DNA from: Bacillus sp. (in: firmicutes)
GTDB lineage: Bacteria; Bacillota; Bacilli; Bacillales; Bacillaceae_J
Assembly: GCA_012842745.1 (NCBI GenBank)
Contig: DUSF01000037.1
Location: 62,001 to 126,000 of the forward strand
Reading direction: 5' to 3'
Length of the DNA stretch: 64,000 nucleotides
Each line of letters opens with the position of its first letter. Positions within the stretch are counted from its first letter, which is position 1. A model generated the notes under the pieces. That model saw nothing but the letters and a program-made list of their open reading frames with translations. It ran no database searches and was not told the origin of the DNA. Both the position numbers and the translations under genes were made by a program. Below, in pieces: positions 17,137-26,749 of the stretch.

Positions 17137-17685
17137 TTAAATAATTTCTGCCCCTAAACTGCCTTTAAAGTGAGCTAACGCCCATTCATGACCAGTTTGA
17201 TTAAAACTAGCAACAGCTTTTTCATGGATCACAATTTTAAAGCCCTTATTATAAGCATCAACAGCGGTATGAAGTACACAAATATCGGTGCAGACGCCGA
17301 CTAGATGGATTTCGTTTATCCCTCTCTCGCGTAATTTTATTTCTAAATCTGTACCAGCAAAAGCGGAATATCTTGTTTTATCAATCCAGTATACTTGCTC
17401 ATTTTCTTGATTTTTTTCGTATACTGCTTTGAGCTCCCCATACAATTCCCTTCCCCATGTACCAGAAAGATTATGTGGCGGAAAAAGCTTTGTCTCTGGG
17501 TGATAGGAGTCGTTCTCCTTATGAACATCAATTGCGAATACGACAAACTCCCCCTCCTGTATAAACTTCTCCGTTAATTTAGTAATTTCTTCAGCAATCT
17601 TTTGTCCTGGGATTCCGCAAGTTAGATTTCCTTGATCATGGACGAAGTCATTTGTGTAATCAATATTAATTAAAGCTTTTTTCAT
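17137..17685 (-). CDS. pncA: Nicotinamidase (isochorismatase fold)
   Basis: A 182-residue cysteine hydrolase that deaminates nicotinamide to nicotinate. The catalytic triad is visible: D9 in NIDYTNDF, K103 in WIDKTRYSAFAGTD and C136 in LVGVCTDICVLHTA. The ATG at 17685 is used because GGGAG stands about ten bases before it; the upstream in-frame GTG is too close to that site. It is the first gene of the salvage operon, providing the substrate for the downstream phosphoribosyltransferase. Confidence 0.93.
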   Translation of the reverse strand: MKKALINIDYTNDFVHDQGNLTCGIPGQKIAEEITKLTEKFIQEGEFVVFAIDVHKENDSYHPETKLFPPHNLSGTWGRELYGELKAVYEKNQENEQVYWIDKTRYSAFAGTDLEIKLRERGINEIHLVGVCTDICVLHTAVDAYNKGFKIVIHEKAVASFNQTGHEWALAHFKGSLGAEII

Positions 17686-17714
17686 TATAGACACTCTCCC
17701 TTATTAGCAGTTTT

Positions 17715-18476
17715 TTATTTATTAATTTTCAATTCAAGATACACTGGACAATGGTCGCTTCCCATAATATCGGCATGGATTTGCGAATCTACTACTAAAT
17801 CAATTAAACGCTTTGAAACAATAAAATAATCTATCCGCCAGCCAATGTTTCGTTCTCTCACTTTAGCCATATACGACCACCAAGAATAAGCATCTTCTTT
17901 GTCAGGATATAAATATCGAAAGGTATCAACAAAGCCGGCTTCAAGTAGGCTCGTCATTTTTTCACGCTCTTCATAAGTAAATCCAGAGTTTCCTTTGTTC
18001 GATTTAAAATTTTTTAAATCAATTTCCTGATGAGCGACATTCAAATCGCCACATAGAATAACTGGCCTGTCCCGATCTAATTCTATCAGGTATTTGCGAA
18101 AATGTTCCTCCCATTCCAACCTAAACGGCAACCTTGCTAAATCTCTTTGTGAGTTGGGAGTGTAACAATTAACAATATAAAACTGTTCAAACTCCAATGT
18201 AATCGTTCTACCTTCAGTTTCCTCGATGTTATCGCCAATACCGTATGTAACTGATAACGGCTTATCTTTTGTAAAAATCGCTGTACCTGAGTAGCCTTTT
18301 TTGACAGCATAATTCCAATATTGATAATAGTTTTCAAGCTGCAAGTCTACTTGTCCCGCTTGTAGTTTCGTTTCTTGAACACAAAAAATATCAGCATTGA
18401 TTTTATGAAAATAATCTAAAAATCCTTTTTGTATGCAAGCCCTAAGGCCGTTCACGTTCCAAGATACTAGTTTCAT
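17715..18476 (-). CDS. exoA: Exodeoxyribonuclease III / AP endonuclease
   Basis: A 253-residue ExoA/XthA-type nuclease that cuts DNA 5' to abasic sites. Motifs in order: MKLVSWNVNGLRACIQKGF, FCVQETKLQAGQ (metal-binding Glu), VILCGDLNVAHQEIDL, and MGSDHCPVYLEL with the catalytic Asp-His. I place the start at the ATG at 18476, which gives the family N-terminus; GGAG lies 14 bases upstream, slightly far, and a TTG one codon before is possible. It lies 29 bases upstream of pncA and may be co-transcribed. Confidence 0.95.
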   Translation of the reverse strand: MKLVSWNVNGLRACIQKGFLDYFHKINADIFCVQETKLQAGQVDLQLENYYQYWNYAVKKGYSGTAIFTKDKPLSVTYGIGDNIEETEGRTITLEFEQFYIVNCYTPNSQRDLARLPFRLEWEEHFRKYLIELDRDRPVILCGDLNVAHQEIDLKNFKSNKGNSGFTYEEREKMTSLLEAGFVDTFRYLYPDKEDAYSWWSYMAKVRERNIGWRIDYFIVSKRLIDLVVDSQIHADIMGSDHCPVYLELKINK

Positions 18477-18883
18477 CAAGCTTATGTCTACTCCTTTTAC
18501 CACTTTATTGTCACTTTTCTATTTTCCTATTTTCGCCGTTAACTTGCAACGAAATCAGCTTCCTTTTCAAAATGAATATCAGCAAGCTAATTTTGATTCC
18601 CAGTTTCCATGATAAAAGCAAAATCGGGAATCATTCCCCGGTTGACTCCCAAGCCCTATACCTAACTTAAAAAACTTTTATTTTTCATCGTTATCACATT
18701 ATTAATTTCTATTTACATTTAGGACGATGTTTAAAATAAAGCGTTTTCAAAATCAAAATTTATGATATAATCAAACATAAATCTAGTAATTTTCACACTT
18801 TTTTCCTTCTACTATTTCACTCTATTATTCATCCCAATTATTTCACACGAATTAAATTCTAATGAAGAAAGGTGATGTTGTAT
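18477..18883. other. Intergenic region, promoter only
   Basis: About 400 bases without a credible gene. It contains a cre-like half (AAAGCGTTTTCA near 18738) and a TATAAT near 18766, both pointing rightward to the broken gene at 18.9 kb. A paired GATTCCC/GGGAATC hairpin lies near 18595-18635. Confidence 0.4.
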
Positions 18884-19535
18884 AATGAAGAAAAACAGTG
18901 CCCGCAATGACTTTCTCCGAATTTTATCTACATATTTTTTAGATTACTTAGAAGGTGACTGTCCCCCATCATGCAAGAATGCCAAGCTTCGTTTTAGGAA
19001 GAATTTTTATTTGTTTTCTACCCACTTCAAATTAAAATAACTTCAAAAGAAAAAGAAGGTGAAACATTCCTTTTTGAACTGAAAAAATTCACACACTGGC
19101 TTGATAGGCGGATAGGAAGTTCTACACATCAATTTATCAATCATATTATAGTTGAATCAAAATCCGATTTAATTAAGTGTGAATATCTCATTAATCAATT
19201 GTTTCTTCACTCCTATCTCCTATCCTGAGGAAATTCATAAAAATTTTGATAAATTATCTTACGAGGAATTATATGAATTGCTTGATGATCCATATTATGA
19301 CAATACGAAATCCATTATTTTCGAGATTAAAGAGATTCATCATAATCTTGTGATTGGTTTAGATATTAATTCTAATGCAAATTATTCAATTGATGGCATG
19401 CCATACAAAATATTGTCACCGGGATTTCTAATTCATGGATCAATCGGTAAATTTAATGGTGAGGTAGTCTGGACTTGGATGTTTCCTGAAAATGTTATGC
19501 CTTTAAGATCTAAAAATTATTTGGATTCCAATTAA
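18884..19535 (+). pseudogene. Frameshifted gene of unknown function
   Basis: A good start (AGGTGATG then ATG at 18884) opens a 47-codon frame (MKKNSARNDFLRILSTYFLD) that stops near 19027. A second frame overlapping it reads well (FYPLQIKITSKEKEGETFLF, then KKFTHWLDRRIGSSTHQFIN) to about 19228, and a third continues from about 19190 to 19535 (FFTPISYPEEIHKNFDKLSY through EVVWTWMFPENVMPLRSK). Together they look like one soluble protein of about 210 residues broken by two frameshifts. The last 118 codons, from GTG at 19179, have no proper ribosome site. Family not recognised. Confidence 0.45.
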
Positions 19536-19601
19536 AATTTCAATTCTTGTATGCTACTATAATGAAAATAATAAACCGGTCGGAAAGGTGGTTACGTCAA
19601 T

Positions 19602-20189
19602 ATGAGCACTGACAAAACAAAAAAATTTAAAATAAAAGAAAGTGGGTTAACTTACGATGATTATGCCGCAATTGATGACGGGAATCGATATGAATTAGCG
19701 GCAGGCCAGTTACAGTTAATGAGTCCTGCTCCGACAGTTACCCATCAAATGATTAGCTTTGAACTGCAAAAAATAATTACGCAAACTTGCGAGGAGAATT
19801 ACATTATTTTATATGCACCTGTCGATGTTATTCTGTCATCAAATGAAGTTAGACAGCCAGACATTGTTCTTGTTCACCGAAGTCGGCTCGACATTATTAA
19901 GAAACGAGGAGTGGAAGGAGCACCTGATTTAGTTGTTGAAATTCTCTCACCTTCCACATTAAAACGAGATAAAATTGATAAATTAAAAGTTTATTCTTAC
20001 TATGGAATACCTGAATACTGGATTGTTGACCCATGTACGGGTGTCTTAGAGCAGTTTATCTTAGCGGATGGGCGTTATGAACTTATCAACATCTTTCAAG
20101 AAGATGAAATAGTCACCTCTCCAGCTATTTCTTGTGCTTCTTTTACTATGGCTGATATTATTAAGGAAATTCCATTGCATTTAATGTAA
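19602..20189 (+). CDS. Uma2-family (DUF820) PD-(D/E)XK nuclease-like protein
   Basis: A 195-residue protein of the Uma2/DUF820 group. It has the PD-(D/E)XK core: EVRQPDIVLVHRSR, GAPDLVVEILSPSTLKRDKI and KVYSYYGIPEYWIVDP, with YDDYAAIDDGNRYELAAGQL at the N-terminus. The fold is that of restriction-like endonucleases; biological function is unsettled, and copies are often found near mobile elements. AAGGTGG precedes the ATG. It follows a frameshifted gene and stands in an accessory-looking stretch. Confidence 0.9.
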   Translation: MSTDKTKKFKIKESGLTYDDYAAIDDGNRYELAAGQLQLMSPAPTVTHQMISFELQKIITQTCEENYIILYAPVDVILSSNEVRQPDIVLVHRSRLDIIKKRGVEGAPDLVVEILSPSTLKRDKIDKLKVYSYYGIPEYWIVDPCTGVLEQFILADGRYELINIFQEDEIVTSPAISCASFTMADIIKEIPLHLM

Positions 20190-20270
20190 AAAAATATACA
20201 AGTACAAACAAAAAATTATTAAACGGATTTCAATCGAAGATGTAATCGAACATCTTGTCAGGTAGAAACC

Positions 20271-20297
20271 ATCGACAGGTGCACTTCACCTGTCGAT
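20271..20297 (+). terminator. Hairpin downstream of the Uma2 gene
   Basis: ATCGACAGGTG and CACCTGTCGAT form a perfect 11-bp stem with a 5-base loop. No T-run follows. The rest of 20190-20470 holds nothing else I can identify. Confidence 0.5.
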
Positions 20298-20470
20298 TAG
20301 TATAAAGCCAGACGTTACGGTCGTTGTTATTATTCTGATTTCTATACATAAAACGGGCTGATAATAGGCCACACTATCCATTGATAAATATTAGCTTCGA
20401 TAATTTTCTTGATCATCACCTTCAAACATTACCCCCAAGGTAGAAATTCAAACAAAAAATATCGAAAAAA

Positions 20471-21016
20471 TTAAGAATTCCACTTTTCTTTAGCTGCTAC
20501 CTCTTCCCCGCTTCGATCTGTAAATGACATTCCTTTTTTTAACATTTCATATTCTATTAATTTAGATTCAATTATCCCTTCAATTTTAAGCTTATCTTTA
20601 TAATTCAAACGTCTGAACAATTCTAGAATTTTAAATTCATCTTCATCAAGAGTATCTATAGATTTTTTGAAACTGTAATCATGCTTCAATAAAAAAATTT
20701 TGATATTTTGAATAATTTCGTCACGTTGTTCCTTACTACATTGTTTATATAAATGAATTAATTCGAACTCATCTTTACTAATCATATTATCTAATGATTT
20801 ATAATCTTCACCAACTAGCAGCCATTCAATACTAATGTTTAAACTTTTGCTAAGTCTAAATAAAATAATTGCATCTGGTATCCTCCCTCCAACATAGTTA
20901 TTTATTGCAGTTTTAGATACACCGATTTCCGCGGCTAAATCTTTTTGAGTAGTATTGGCTATTTTTATAGCCTTTCTTAATCGATTGCCAAATTCTATTG
21001 GATTAATTTCAAACAT
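20471..21016 (-). CDS. XRE-family regulator with C-terminal helical domain
   Basis: A 181-residue protein. Residues 9-66 are a Cro/CI-type helix-turn-helix (KAIKIANTTQKDLAAEIGVS, then KTAINNYVGGRIPDAI). Residues 78-165 hold two similar blocks (SKDEFELIHLYKQCSKEQRD and DEDEFKILELFRRLNYKDKL), each an acidic start and a helix, like dimerisation regions of phage-type repressors. GGAGGATG precedes the ATG. Three related 14-base sites lie upstream and probably mediate autorepression and control of a rightward promoter. No phage genes adjoin it. Confidence 0.85.
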   Translation of the reverse strand: MFEINPIEFGNRLRKAIKIANTTQKDLAAEIGVSKTAINNYVGGRIPDAIILFRLSKSLNISIEWLLVGEDYKSLDNMISKDEFELIHLYKQCSKEQRDEIIQNIKIFLLKHDYSFKKSIDTLDEDEFKILELFRRLNYKDKLKIEGIIESKLIEYEMLKKGMSFTDRSGEEVAAKEKWNS

Positions 21017-21033
21017 ATTTAAACATCCTCCAT

Positions 21034-21113
21034 ATTCAACGATTGTTAAACCGCTCTACAACAAAATTCAACCAACGTTATATTTTTATCTTGAAAATCA
21101 ATAATTGTTGAAT
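21034..21113. promoter_or_regulatory. Three repeated operators of the XRE regulator
   Basis: ATTCAACGATTGTT (21034-21047), ATTCAACCAACGTT (21066-21079) and, inverted, AATAATTGTTGAAT (21100-21113) share ATTCAAC plus a TT end. Spacing and orientation suit cooperative binding by the regulator encoded just to the left. Confidence 0.55.
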
Positions 21114-21119
21114 TATAAT
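21091..21119 (+). promoter_or_regulatory. Strong rightward promoter with embedded operator
   Basis: TTGAAA (21091-21096), exactly 17 bases, TATAAT (21114-21119). The third XRE operator fills the spacer. It faces away from the regulator gene into about 780 bases without a gene. Confidence 0.6.
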
Positions 21120-21899
21120 GCAGGTAATGGTATTAGTGTTGCATAAAATCTTTAGGCTTTGGCAAATGTAAGTTTTTAATAGTAAATTTAAAAATTCGAT
21201 TCCTTCATGTTATTTAATTCACTGAATAAATGTTTCAATCTATCAGCGATAATGGCGCAAACACCCATTTTTTTACATATAGAATAAAGAACTAGTCACA
21301 TAGTTATCTTTAGACATGTTATAAAATGCTTACAGATTGTATGAAGAGTAGTTGTTTCATTTGACATTAAATAGGCACTATAATGCGATGAAATCTTCAA
21401 TAAGTGAGACTTTCTGATGTATTGGTTTAAATCATGTTAAATAAATAGGGCCCTTGATATATTTATTAAGCAATACTAATTTATTTATCTAAAAAATTTG
21501 TTCATCGAGTTTTATTAATAGTTAATTTAAAAAGCCCTTTAATACCCAATCCTTATCTTAATTAATTAAATTAATACAAAGCCAATGAAACAAGATTAAG
21601 AAGCAACATCATAATTTTACTACGCAATGACCAATAAGGTAATAATTAGAAGTGTATTTCTTGTAACTGTTTGAAGTTAAACTTATAGAATGTTAATTCT
21701 ATTTGTGAAATTATTAACATTTTCATTTTACCTTCTTAATTCATATCGTTGCATAAGAAGAAATTTTTTCAATTGTTTTTACCGCTGTTACGCATAATTT
21801 TAGTATAAAAAACATTAAATTCCTGCAAATAACAAAGTAGAGAGATGAAAAAATGAACAATAAAAAGAATATAAAATTTTTAACTATACAGGGGGAAAA
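21120..21899 (+). other. 780-base gene-poor region
   Basis: Very AT-rich, with no open frame carrying a ribosome site longer than about 15 codons until a 16-codon frame at 21853-21903 whose TGA overlaps the first possible start of the chemoreceptor gene. A perfect inverted repeat ATAGAAT-GTTA-ATTCTAT lies at 21685-21702. The region could hold a small RNA, a decayed operon, or just leader sequence. Confidence 0.4.
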
Positions 21900-21902
21900 A
21901 TG

Positions 21903-23594
21903 ATGAAAATGACCATAAGCCAAAAACTATTAGGGGGATTTCTAGCTGTTTTAATAATATTAACAACTATTGCGGGTATAGGATACTATCAAATTGACAC
22001 TGTTGACAACGAGTATAACCATCTAATCAATGATAGAGTTAATAAATTAATACTAGTTGAAAATTTAGGACTTGAAGCAAAAAGTTTACAGAGTCATTTC
22101 CGCGGTTATATCATTTTAGGAGATAATACAACCATAGAAAACTTTACTAAAGCACATGAAAAATATTTGCTTATAAGTAAAGAGTTCCACAATATTATTA
22201 CACTTGAAAAGGCAAAAGAACTAATAAAAGAATTAGACAAATTGGAAAATGATTTTTATATATTCAGCAATCGAATGATTGAATTAAAAAAACAAAATAA
22301 AGAAGACGAATATACAAGTTCAATCGCTACTGAAGGAAGAGCAATTATGAATCAATTTGAACAAAAACAAGCAGAATTGATTGACTATCAACAAAATCTG
22401 TTAAACGACGGAAACAAAGCAGTAACACTAAAAGTTGCCGCCGTTAAAAAGTTGTTTTTAATTTTAGGTGTGCTCGCGATTTTGCTGGGCTTAGTTATTG
22501 CTTATTTTATTGGCAGATCAATTTCTAAACCAATTGTCATGCTATCAAAGGCAGCTGAACAAATCGCTTCTGGTAACCTCTCTTTAGACAATATAAATGT
22601 GAAAAACAGGGACGAAATTGGCGATTTGGCAACATCGTTCAATCAAATGGCGAAAAATTTACGAAATGTTATTCACCAAGTTGGATCTAGTGCTGCCCAA
22701 GTTGCCGCCACATCTGAAGAATTAACAGCAAGTGCTGAACAAACAGGTAAAGCAACTGAACAAATTGCCGCCACTATGCAAGAAATGGCGACAGGTGCAG
22801 AAAAACAAGTCCGTAAAGTGGAAGATACTTCTGCGGCCTTAAACGAAGTTTCTACAGGCATCCAACATATTGCAACGAATGCAAACATTGTCTCAACATC
22901 TGCCATCGAAACATCTGACAAAGCAGCGGAAGGTAATCTAGCCCTTCAAACGGCAGTGAAGCAGATGAATTCAATTAACCAAACGGTTATGGGCTTATCT
23001 GAAATGATTAGAGGATTAAGTGAACGATCAAAAGAAATAGGCAATATTAATAATGTCATCACCGATATTGCGGCACAAACAAATTTATTAGCTCTTAACG
23101 CGGCGATTGAAGCAGCTAGAGCCGCTGAGCATGGTCGTGGATTTTCAGTTGTCGCTGAGGAGGTTCGAAAATTAGCAGAACAATCGGCCCAATCCGCTCA
23201 GCAAATTTCACAACTAATTTCAATTATCCAAAAAGAAACGGAAAATGCAGTAGTATCAATGGAAAGTGCAGCCACAGAGGTAGCCGAAGGAATTATTATT
23301 GTTGACTCTGCCGGAAAAAAATTCGATGAAATACAACTTTCCATTAATGAAGTGACAAATCAAATCCAAGAAGTTTCAACTTCAGCCGAGGAAGTATCCG
23401 CTGGGTCTGAACAGGTTGTCGCTTCAACGAAAGCCATTACTGAAATTGCTGAAGAATCCGCATCTGGCACACAAAATGTAGCAGCCGCTGCAGAGGAACA
23501 ATTAGCCTCCATGGAGGAAATTACAGCTTCTGCTTCCGCTCTTTCCAATATGGCTGAAGAATTGCAAGCATTAATTAACAAGTTTAAGGTTTAA
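21903..23594 (+). CDS. Methyl-accepting chemotaxis protein (4HB/CHASE3-type sensor)
   Basis: A 563-residue chemoreceptor. One membrane segment near residues 10-30, an extracellular all-helical domain (about 30-180, [20 protein letters not shown]) of the four-helix-bundle/CHASE3 type, a second segment (about 183-205), HAMP, and a long signalling coiled coil. The conserved tip reads [20 protein letters not shown]; the usual glycine of ARAGEHG is alanine. No CheR-tethering pentapeptide at the C-terminus. ATG at 21903 is preferred to 21900 because GGGGG lies seven bases upstream. No other chemotaxis genes adjoin. Confidence 0.93.
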   Translation: MKMTISQKLLGGFLAVLIILTTIAGIGYYQIDTVDNEYNHLINDRVNKLILVENLGLEAKSLQSHFRGYIILGDNTTIENFTKAHEKYLLISKEFHNIITLEKAKELIKELDKLENDFYIFSNRMIELKKQNKEDEYTSSIATEGRAIMNQFEQKQAELIDYQQNLLNDGNKAVTLKVAAVKKLFLILGVLAILLGLVIAYFIGRSISKPIVMLSKAAEQIASGNLSLDNINVKNRDEIGDLATSFNQMAKNLRNVIHQVGSSAAQVAATSEELTASAEQTGKATEQIAATMQEMATGAEKQVRKVEDTSAALNEVSTGIQHIATNANIVSTSAIETSDKAAEGNLALQTAVKQMNSINQTVMGLSEMIRGLSERSKEIGNINNVITDIAAQTNLLALNAAIEAARAAEHGRGFSVVAEEVRKLAEQSAQSAQQISQLISIIQKETENAVVSMESAATEVAEGIIIVDSAGKKFDEIQLSINEVTNQIQEVSTSAEEVSAGSEQVVASTKAITEIAEESASGTQNVAAAAEEQLASMEEITASASALSNMAEELQALINKFKV

Positions 23595-23631
23595 TAGGTT
23601 TGTCGAAAATAAGTCGATGAACTACAAAAGC

Positions 23632-23665
23632 AAGTGGAGAACAACAAATCGTTTTCTCCACTTTT
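23632..23665 (+). terminator. Terminator of the chemoreceptor gene
   Basis: AAGTGGAGAA pairs with TTCTCCACTT and TTTA follows. On the other strand it lies just after the PCP-reductase-like gene, so it may serve both. Confidence 0.75.
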
Positions 23666-23670
23666 AATGA

Positions 23671-23931
23671 TTATTTTGCTTGTTCAAGCAAAGCCTCATA
23701 TGGTGTTAAATCAACACCTTTTGCTTTAAGAAGCTTGACTGCACGTTCTAGCATATCACCAGGTGAAGCAAGGATGTATCCTTTTACAACGTCATCCTTT
23801 GTTACAGTCTCACCTTCAACTCCAGCTAAAATGACACCCTCTATTTTCTTTTTAGCCATTGGTCGTACAAAAACTGGGATTGGGCTTACTAATTCCTCTA
23901 GCAAATCTAGTGCATCTTGATTCCATTCCAT
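23671..23931 (-). CDS. PCP-reductase-like domain protein
   Basis: An 86-residue soluble protein beginning MEWNQDALDLLEELVSPIPV. The pattern W-x5-L, IPVFVRPMAKKKIEG, then a valine/threonine strand (ETVTKDDVVKGYIL) is that of the small helical domain at the C-terminus of the light-independent protochlorophyllide reductase B subunit, which also occurs alone in non-photosynthetic bacteria. Function of the stand-alone form is unknown. The start at 23931 is chosen because GAGGAGG precedes it. Confidence 0.7.
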   Translation of the reverse strand: MEWNQDALDLLEELVSPIPVFVRPMAKKKIEGVILAGVEGETVTKDDVVKGYILASPGDMLERAVKLLKAKGVDLTPYEALLEQAK

Positions 23932-24074
23932 AATATGTATTTTCCTCCTCGATTTAACTAAATATAACAATATTATACACATTTATTTAATTTTAAACTA
24001 CTGATATGTTGTTTATCCTTTAAATCCTTGTAAGAATTAAATTTTCCTTTATTACCTTCTGTTTTAATTATCAA

Positions 24075-25172
24075 TTACTGAACTTCCTTTTCTAGTTTCG
24101 CAAAAATTGTCGATACCCCTTTCCACCAGTTAGGATCCTCAGCATATTTTCGATTAATCCACTCTATTGGATGAATATGCTCAGGACGCTCCTTACTTAA
24201 ATTAACAATTGTTTTTGCGGCAATTTGGGTTGAATCGGTGATGTTTGTATTGTAATCCTCCCAGCTTTGATACACGTTAAAGGGGTTATTAGCGATGTTC
24301 TCCGCATTTTGGTGAGAACGCGGAACAAAACTTTGCTCTTGCCCAGTTATTGCAAAAAGTAAAAATGGATGAAGATTATATTGGTTTGCAACTGCAATTA
24401 TGCTTGAAAAATACGGTTCATCAGCTAATTTTGAATTCCGTTCATTTAACCAAACTTGTAGTGACTTCTCATTAATCGGCTCATATTGCAAATAGGATGG
24501 TAATGCATTCGCTTGCCTTAGCGTGGTCTCTTTTTTATTTTCTGTGATTTGATTGTCAGCTGATGCATTTTTTACTAGATACGCCTTCTCAAGACCATAC
24601 ACTAGTGAAATTGTTATGGATAAAGCCGCAATGGCTGCTATTATGTATTTTCTGTAGATTTGTCGCTTGTTTTTATAAGTTAATTCAGGTGAGCGCTTCA
24701 CAGATTCGGAAGTAAATAGCTTCTGTTCGTATACATCGCTTATATTAACTTGACTTGTAGCAGCAGTGTCTTCTGCTGCAAAATCATCCATCTCCAAAAT
24801 TGTGCTTACAAACTTTTCAATGCTCTCAATCTCTATGTCTGTCCTAGTATGTAGCCATTCAAGCAACTTGGGATGTAGTTCTTCAGTTGCGACAACCTCA
24901 ACACTATATTCAACAACATCTTGGAAATTAATGATTAACGTGTTTCCAGATAGCTTTTGTTTAATCAATGAATTTCGAATACTTCTCTTCACTTCATTTG
25001 AGTAATTTGGTAAAGAGCGTTCAATGATATTGTATATAATAACTGCAATCATTCGTGCCCTTTGTTTCGATGTATAGTGTGGATATTGATTGTTTATCGA
25101 ATCTTTTATTTTTTTTATAATCTTAGAATTAATAATTTCTTGGTTGGATAATTGCTCAATAATTGAAGTCAA
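24075..25172 (-). CDS. Membrane-anchored protein with extracellular glucosaminidase/lysozyme-like domain
   Basis: A 365-residue protein from a TTG after GAGG. Residues 1-175 are cytoplasmic and helical. One membrane segment (YIIAAIAALSITISLVYGL, about 180-198) follows, then a secreted domain. Residues 255-365 read SSIIAVANQYNLHPFLLFAI, then TGQEQSFVPRSHQNAENIAN, and PNWWKGVSTIFAKLE, with a Glu after the helix as in glucosaminidase and goose-lysozyme folds that cut peptidoglycan. Family assignment is by resemblance. It may link a cytoplasmic signal to wall turnover. Confidence 0.6.
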   Translation of the reverse strand: MTSIIEQLSNQEIINSKIIKKIKDSINNQYPHYTSKQRARMIAVIIYNIIERSLPNYSNEVKRSIRNSLIKQKLSGNTLIINFQDVVEYSVEVVATEELHPKLLEWLHTRTDIEIESIEKFVSTILEMDDFAAEDTAATSQVNISDVYEQKLFTSESVKRSPELTYKNKRQIYRKYIIAAIAALSITISLVYGLEKAYLVKNASADNQITENKKETTLRQANALPSYLQYEPINEKSLQVWLNERNSKLADEPYFSSIIAVANQYNLHPFLLFAITGQEQSFVPRSHQNAENIANNPFNVYQSWEDYNTNITDSTQIAAKTIVNLSKERPEHIHPIEWINRKYAEDPNWWKGVSTIFAKLEKEVQ

Positions 25173-25327
25173 TTTTTCATACCTCTACACAGTATTCTAA
25201 TGAAAATTCATTTCGACAGAATGAGCTTATAATCCTGCAAAACTTTTACTAATTACCATCAAAACCTGTATAATTTTGATAACACGGAAATAATAATAGA
25301 GGAAAATAATTCGAGGGGTTAATCTTT

Positions 25328-25975
25328 ATGAACTTAAAAATTCAACTTTCAGCCGCATTCCTAATAAGTTTTGTAGCTTTGATTGGTTTTAGTTTAATGG
25401 CTTTTCTTGTAAGCTTTAACCATATTTCTCAGTTTGATAATGTGATTATTTCGTTTATCACTGGATTTGAATCACCAAATTTAACAGTTATCATGAAATT
25501 TTTTACTACTATCGGTTCTTCGATATATATCGCAGTTATTCTACTTTTGATATCATTTTTTCTCTATAAAATATGTAAGCACCGTTCAGAGCTTATTTTA
25601 TTGGTCAGCGTTATGATAGGAGCAAATTTCCTGTTTGCTTCACTAAAACTATTGTTTCATCGGGAACGGCCGGATTTGCATCGACTAATTGAAATTGGTG
25701 GCTATAGTTTTCCAAGCGGACATGCTACAAATGCATTTGCATTGTATGGTATTCTTACCTATCTTCTTTGGCGGCATATTCCGTCACGCTTCGGTCGAAC
25801 TATTTTGATTATATTCAGCAGCGTTATGATTATCATGATAGGAGTAAGCAGAATTTATCTAGGAGTTCATTACCCAAGCGATGTTATTGCAGGTTATTTT
25901 ATTAGTGGATTTTGGCTTACCGTTGCTATTTCGTTTTTTCGGCGATATAAAAGAAAGAAGGAAAGTAAAATTTAG
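25328..25975 (+). CDS. PAP2-family membrane phosphatase
   Basis: A 215-residue protein with six membrane segments and the three phosphatase motifs of the type 2 phosphatidic acid phosphatase family: KLLFHRERP (about 112-120), GGYSFPSGHATN and SRIYLGVHYPSDVIAGY. Such enzymes dephosphorylate lipid phosphates such as undecaprenyl pyrophosphate or phosphatidylglycerophosphate outside the membrane. GAGGGG lies before the ATG. Gene is alone, with a strong hairpin after it. Confidence 0.93.
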   Translation: MNLKIQLSAAFLISFVALIGFSLMAFLVSFNHISQFDNVIISFITGFESPNLTVIMKFFTTIGSSIYIAVILLLISFFLYKICKHRSELILLVSVMIGANFLFASLKLLFHRERPDLHRLIEIGGYSFPSGHATNAFALYGILTYLLWRHIPSRFGRTILIIFSSVMIIMIGVSRIYLGVHYPSDVIAGYFISGFWLTVAISFFRRYKRKKESKI

Positions 25976-25982
25976 TTTTTAT

Positions 25983-26024
25983 TTGCGGACAGATTATTCT
26001 CTTAGCAGGATATTCTGTCCGCAA
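25983..26024 (+). terminator. Bidirectional terminator between PAP2 and MOSC genes
   Basis: TTGCGGACAGA pairs perfectly with TCTGTCCGCAA. On the minus strand ATAAAAACT follows, on the plus strand TGTTTCTC. Confidence 0.75.
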
Positions 26025-26041
26025 TGTTTCTCAAGTAGAAG

Positions 26042-26749
26042 CTACTCATTTGGCCCAATCATTCTTTTGCGAATATCCGGCACTTCTCCTGTTTCGGCCC
26101 GTTTTTTTAATGTGTTTCGCCAATTCTGTGCAAGTAACTCACATTGAGCTAGTTCTCTTACTTCCTCCATCTTCGGAGCTTTACTATGCATAATTTCGTT
26201 ACACCTTGCAATCGTCCATTGAGGATACGGACGATCTACTAAAGCCAATTTTTGTCCCGATTCAATAAAGCCCTCTTTTAAGACACGAAAATACCAGCCA
26301 GTTCGGCCTGTATTTTGGATGAGCAGGGCTAGGTCTTTTATTTTATAGCGACGGGCAGGCTTCCAACATGGTTGTCTTGGCTGTGACACTTGAACTACCG
26401 CTTCGCCAATTTGAAAAGTATCACCAATGGCAACCATTTCTTCATTCATATTTTCCAATAAAAAGTTTTCCCCCATGCCGCTAGGTCCAATCTGTTCAAT
26501 AGCCAATTCATTTTGCCAATACGCATAATGTTTCACAGGATAAACAAAGACTGCTTTTTCGGGTCCGCCATGATTCTTCATATCAGCTTGTCCATCCCCC
26601 ACTAACCCCGTTTTACTAAGCCAAATAGGACCGTTGGCAGGTTCCTTGAAAATTCCACTTACCCATTCGCGGTCCATTGGATTTGCTGCTTCTTTTACAC
26701 CGACTTTTTGTGGTAAACCAACAAAAATTTTGTTTAATACAATATCCAT
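26042..26749 (-). CDS. MOSC-domain protein (YiiM-like)
   Basis: A 235-residue protein of the MOSC family, related to the C-terminal domain of molybdenum cofactor sulfurase. GLVGDGQADMKNHGGPEKAVFVYP and GPSGMGENFLLENM are core motifs, and the conserved cysteine is in VSQPRQPCWKPARR. The following part (NTGRTGWYFRVLKEGFIESG) is the YiiM extension. Relatives reduce N-hydroxylated bases with molybdenum cofactor bound. GAGGAG precedes the start. No molybdenum genes are nearby. Confidence 0.9.
   Translation of the reverse strand: MDIVLNKIFVGLPQKVGVKEAANPMDREWVSGIFKEPANGPIWLSKTGLVGDGQADMKNHGGPEKAVFVYPVKHYAYWQNELAIEQIGPSGMGENFLLENMNEEMVAIGDTFQIGEAVVQVSQPRQPCWKPARRYKIKDLALLIQNTGRTGWYFRVLKEGFIESGQKLALVDRPYPQWTIARCNEIMHSKAPKMEEVRELAQCELLAQNWRNTLKKRAETGEVPDIRKRMIGPNE

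Noticed and set aside
21853-21903. 16-codon upstream frame whose TGA overlaps the chemoreceptor start
   Set aside because: Ribosome site is poor and such overlaps are frequent in AT-rich leaders; not called as a gene.
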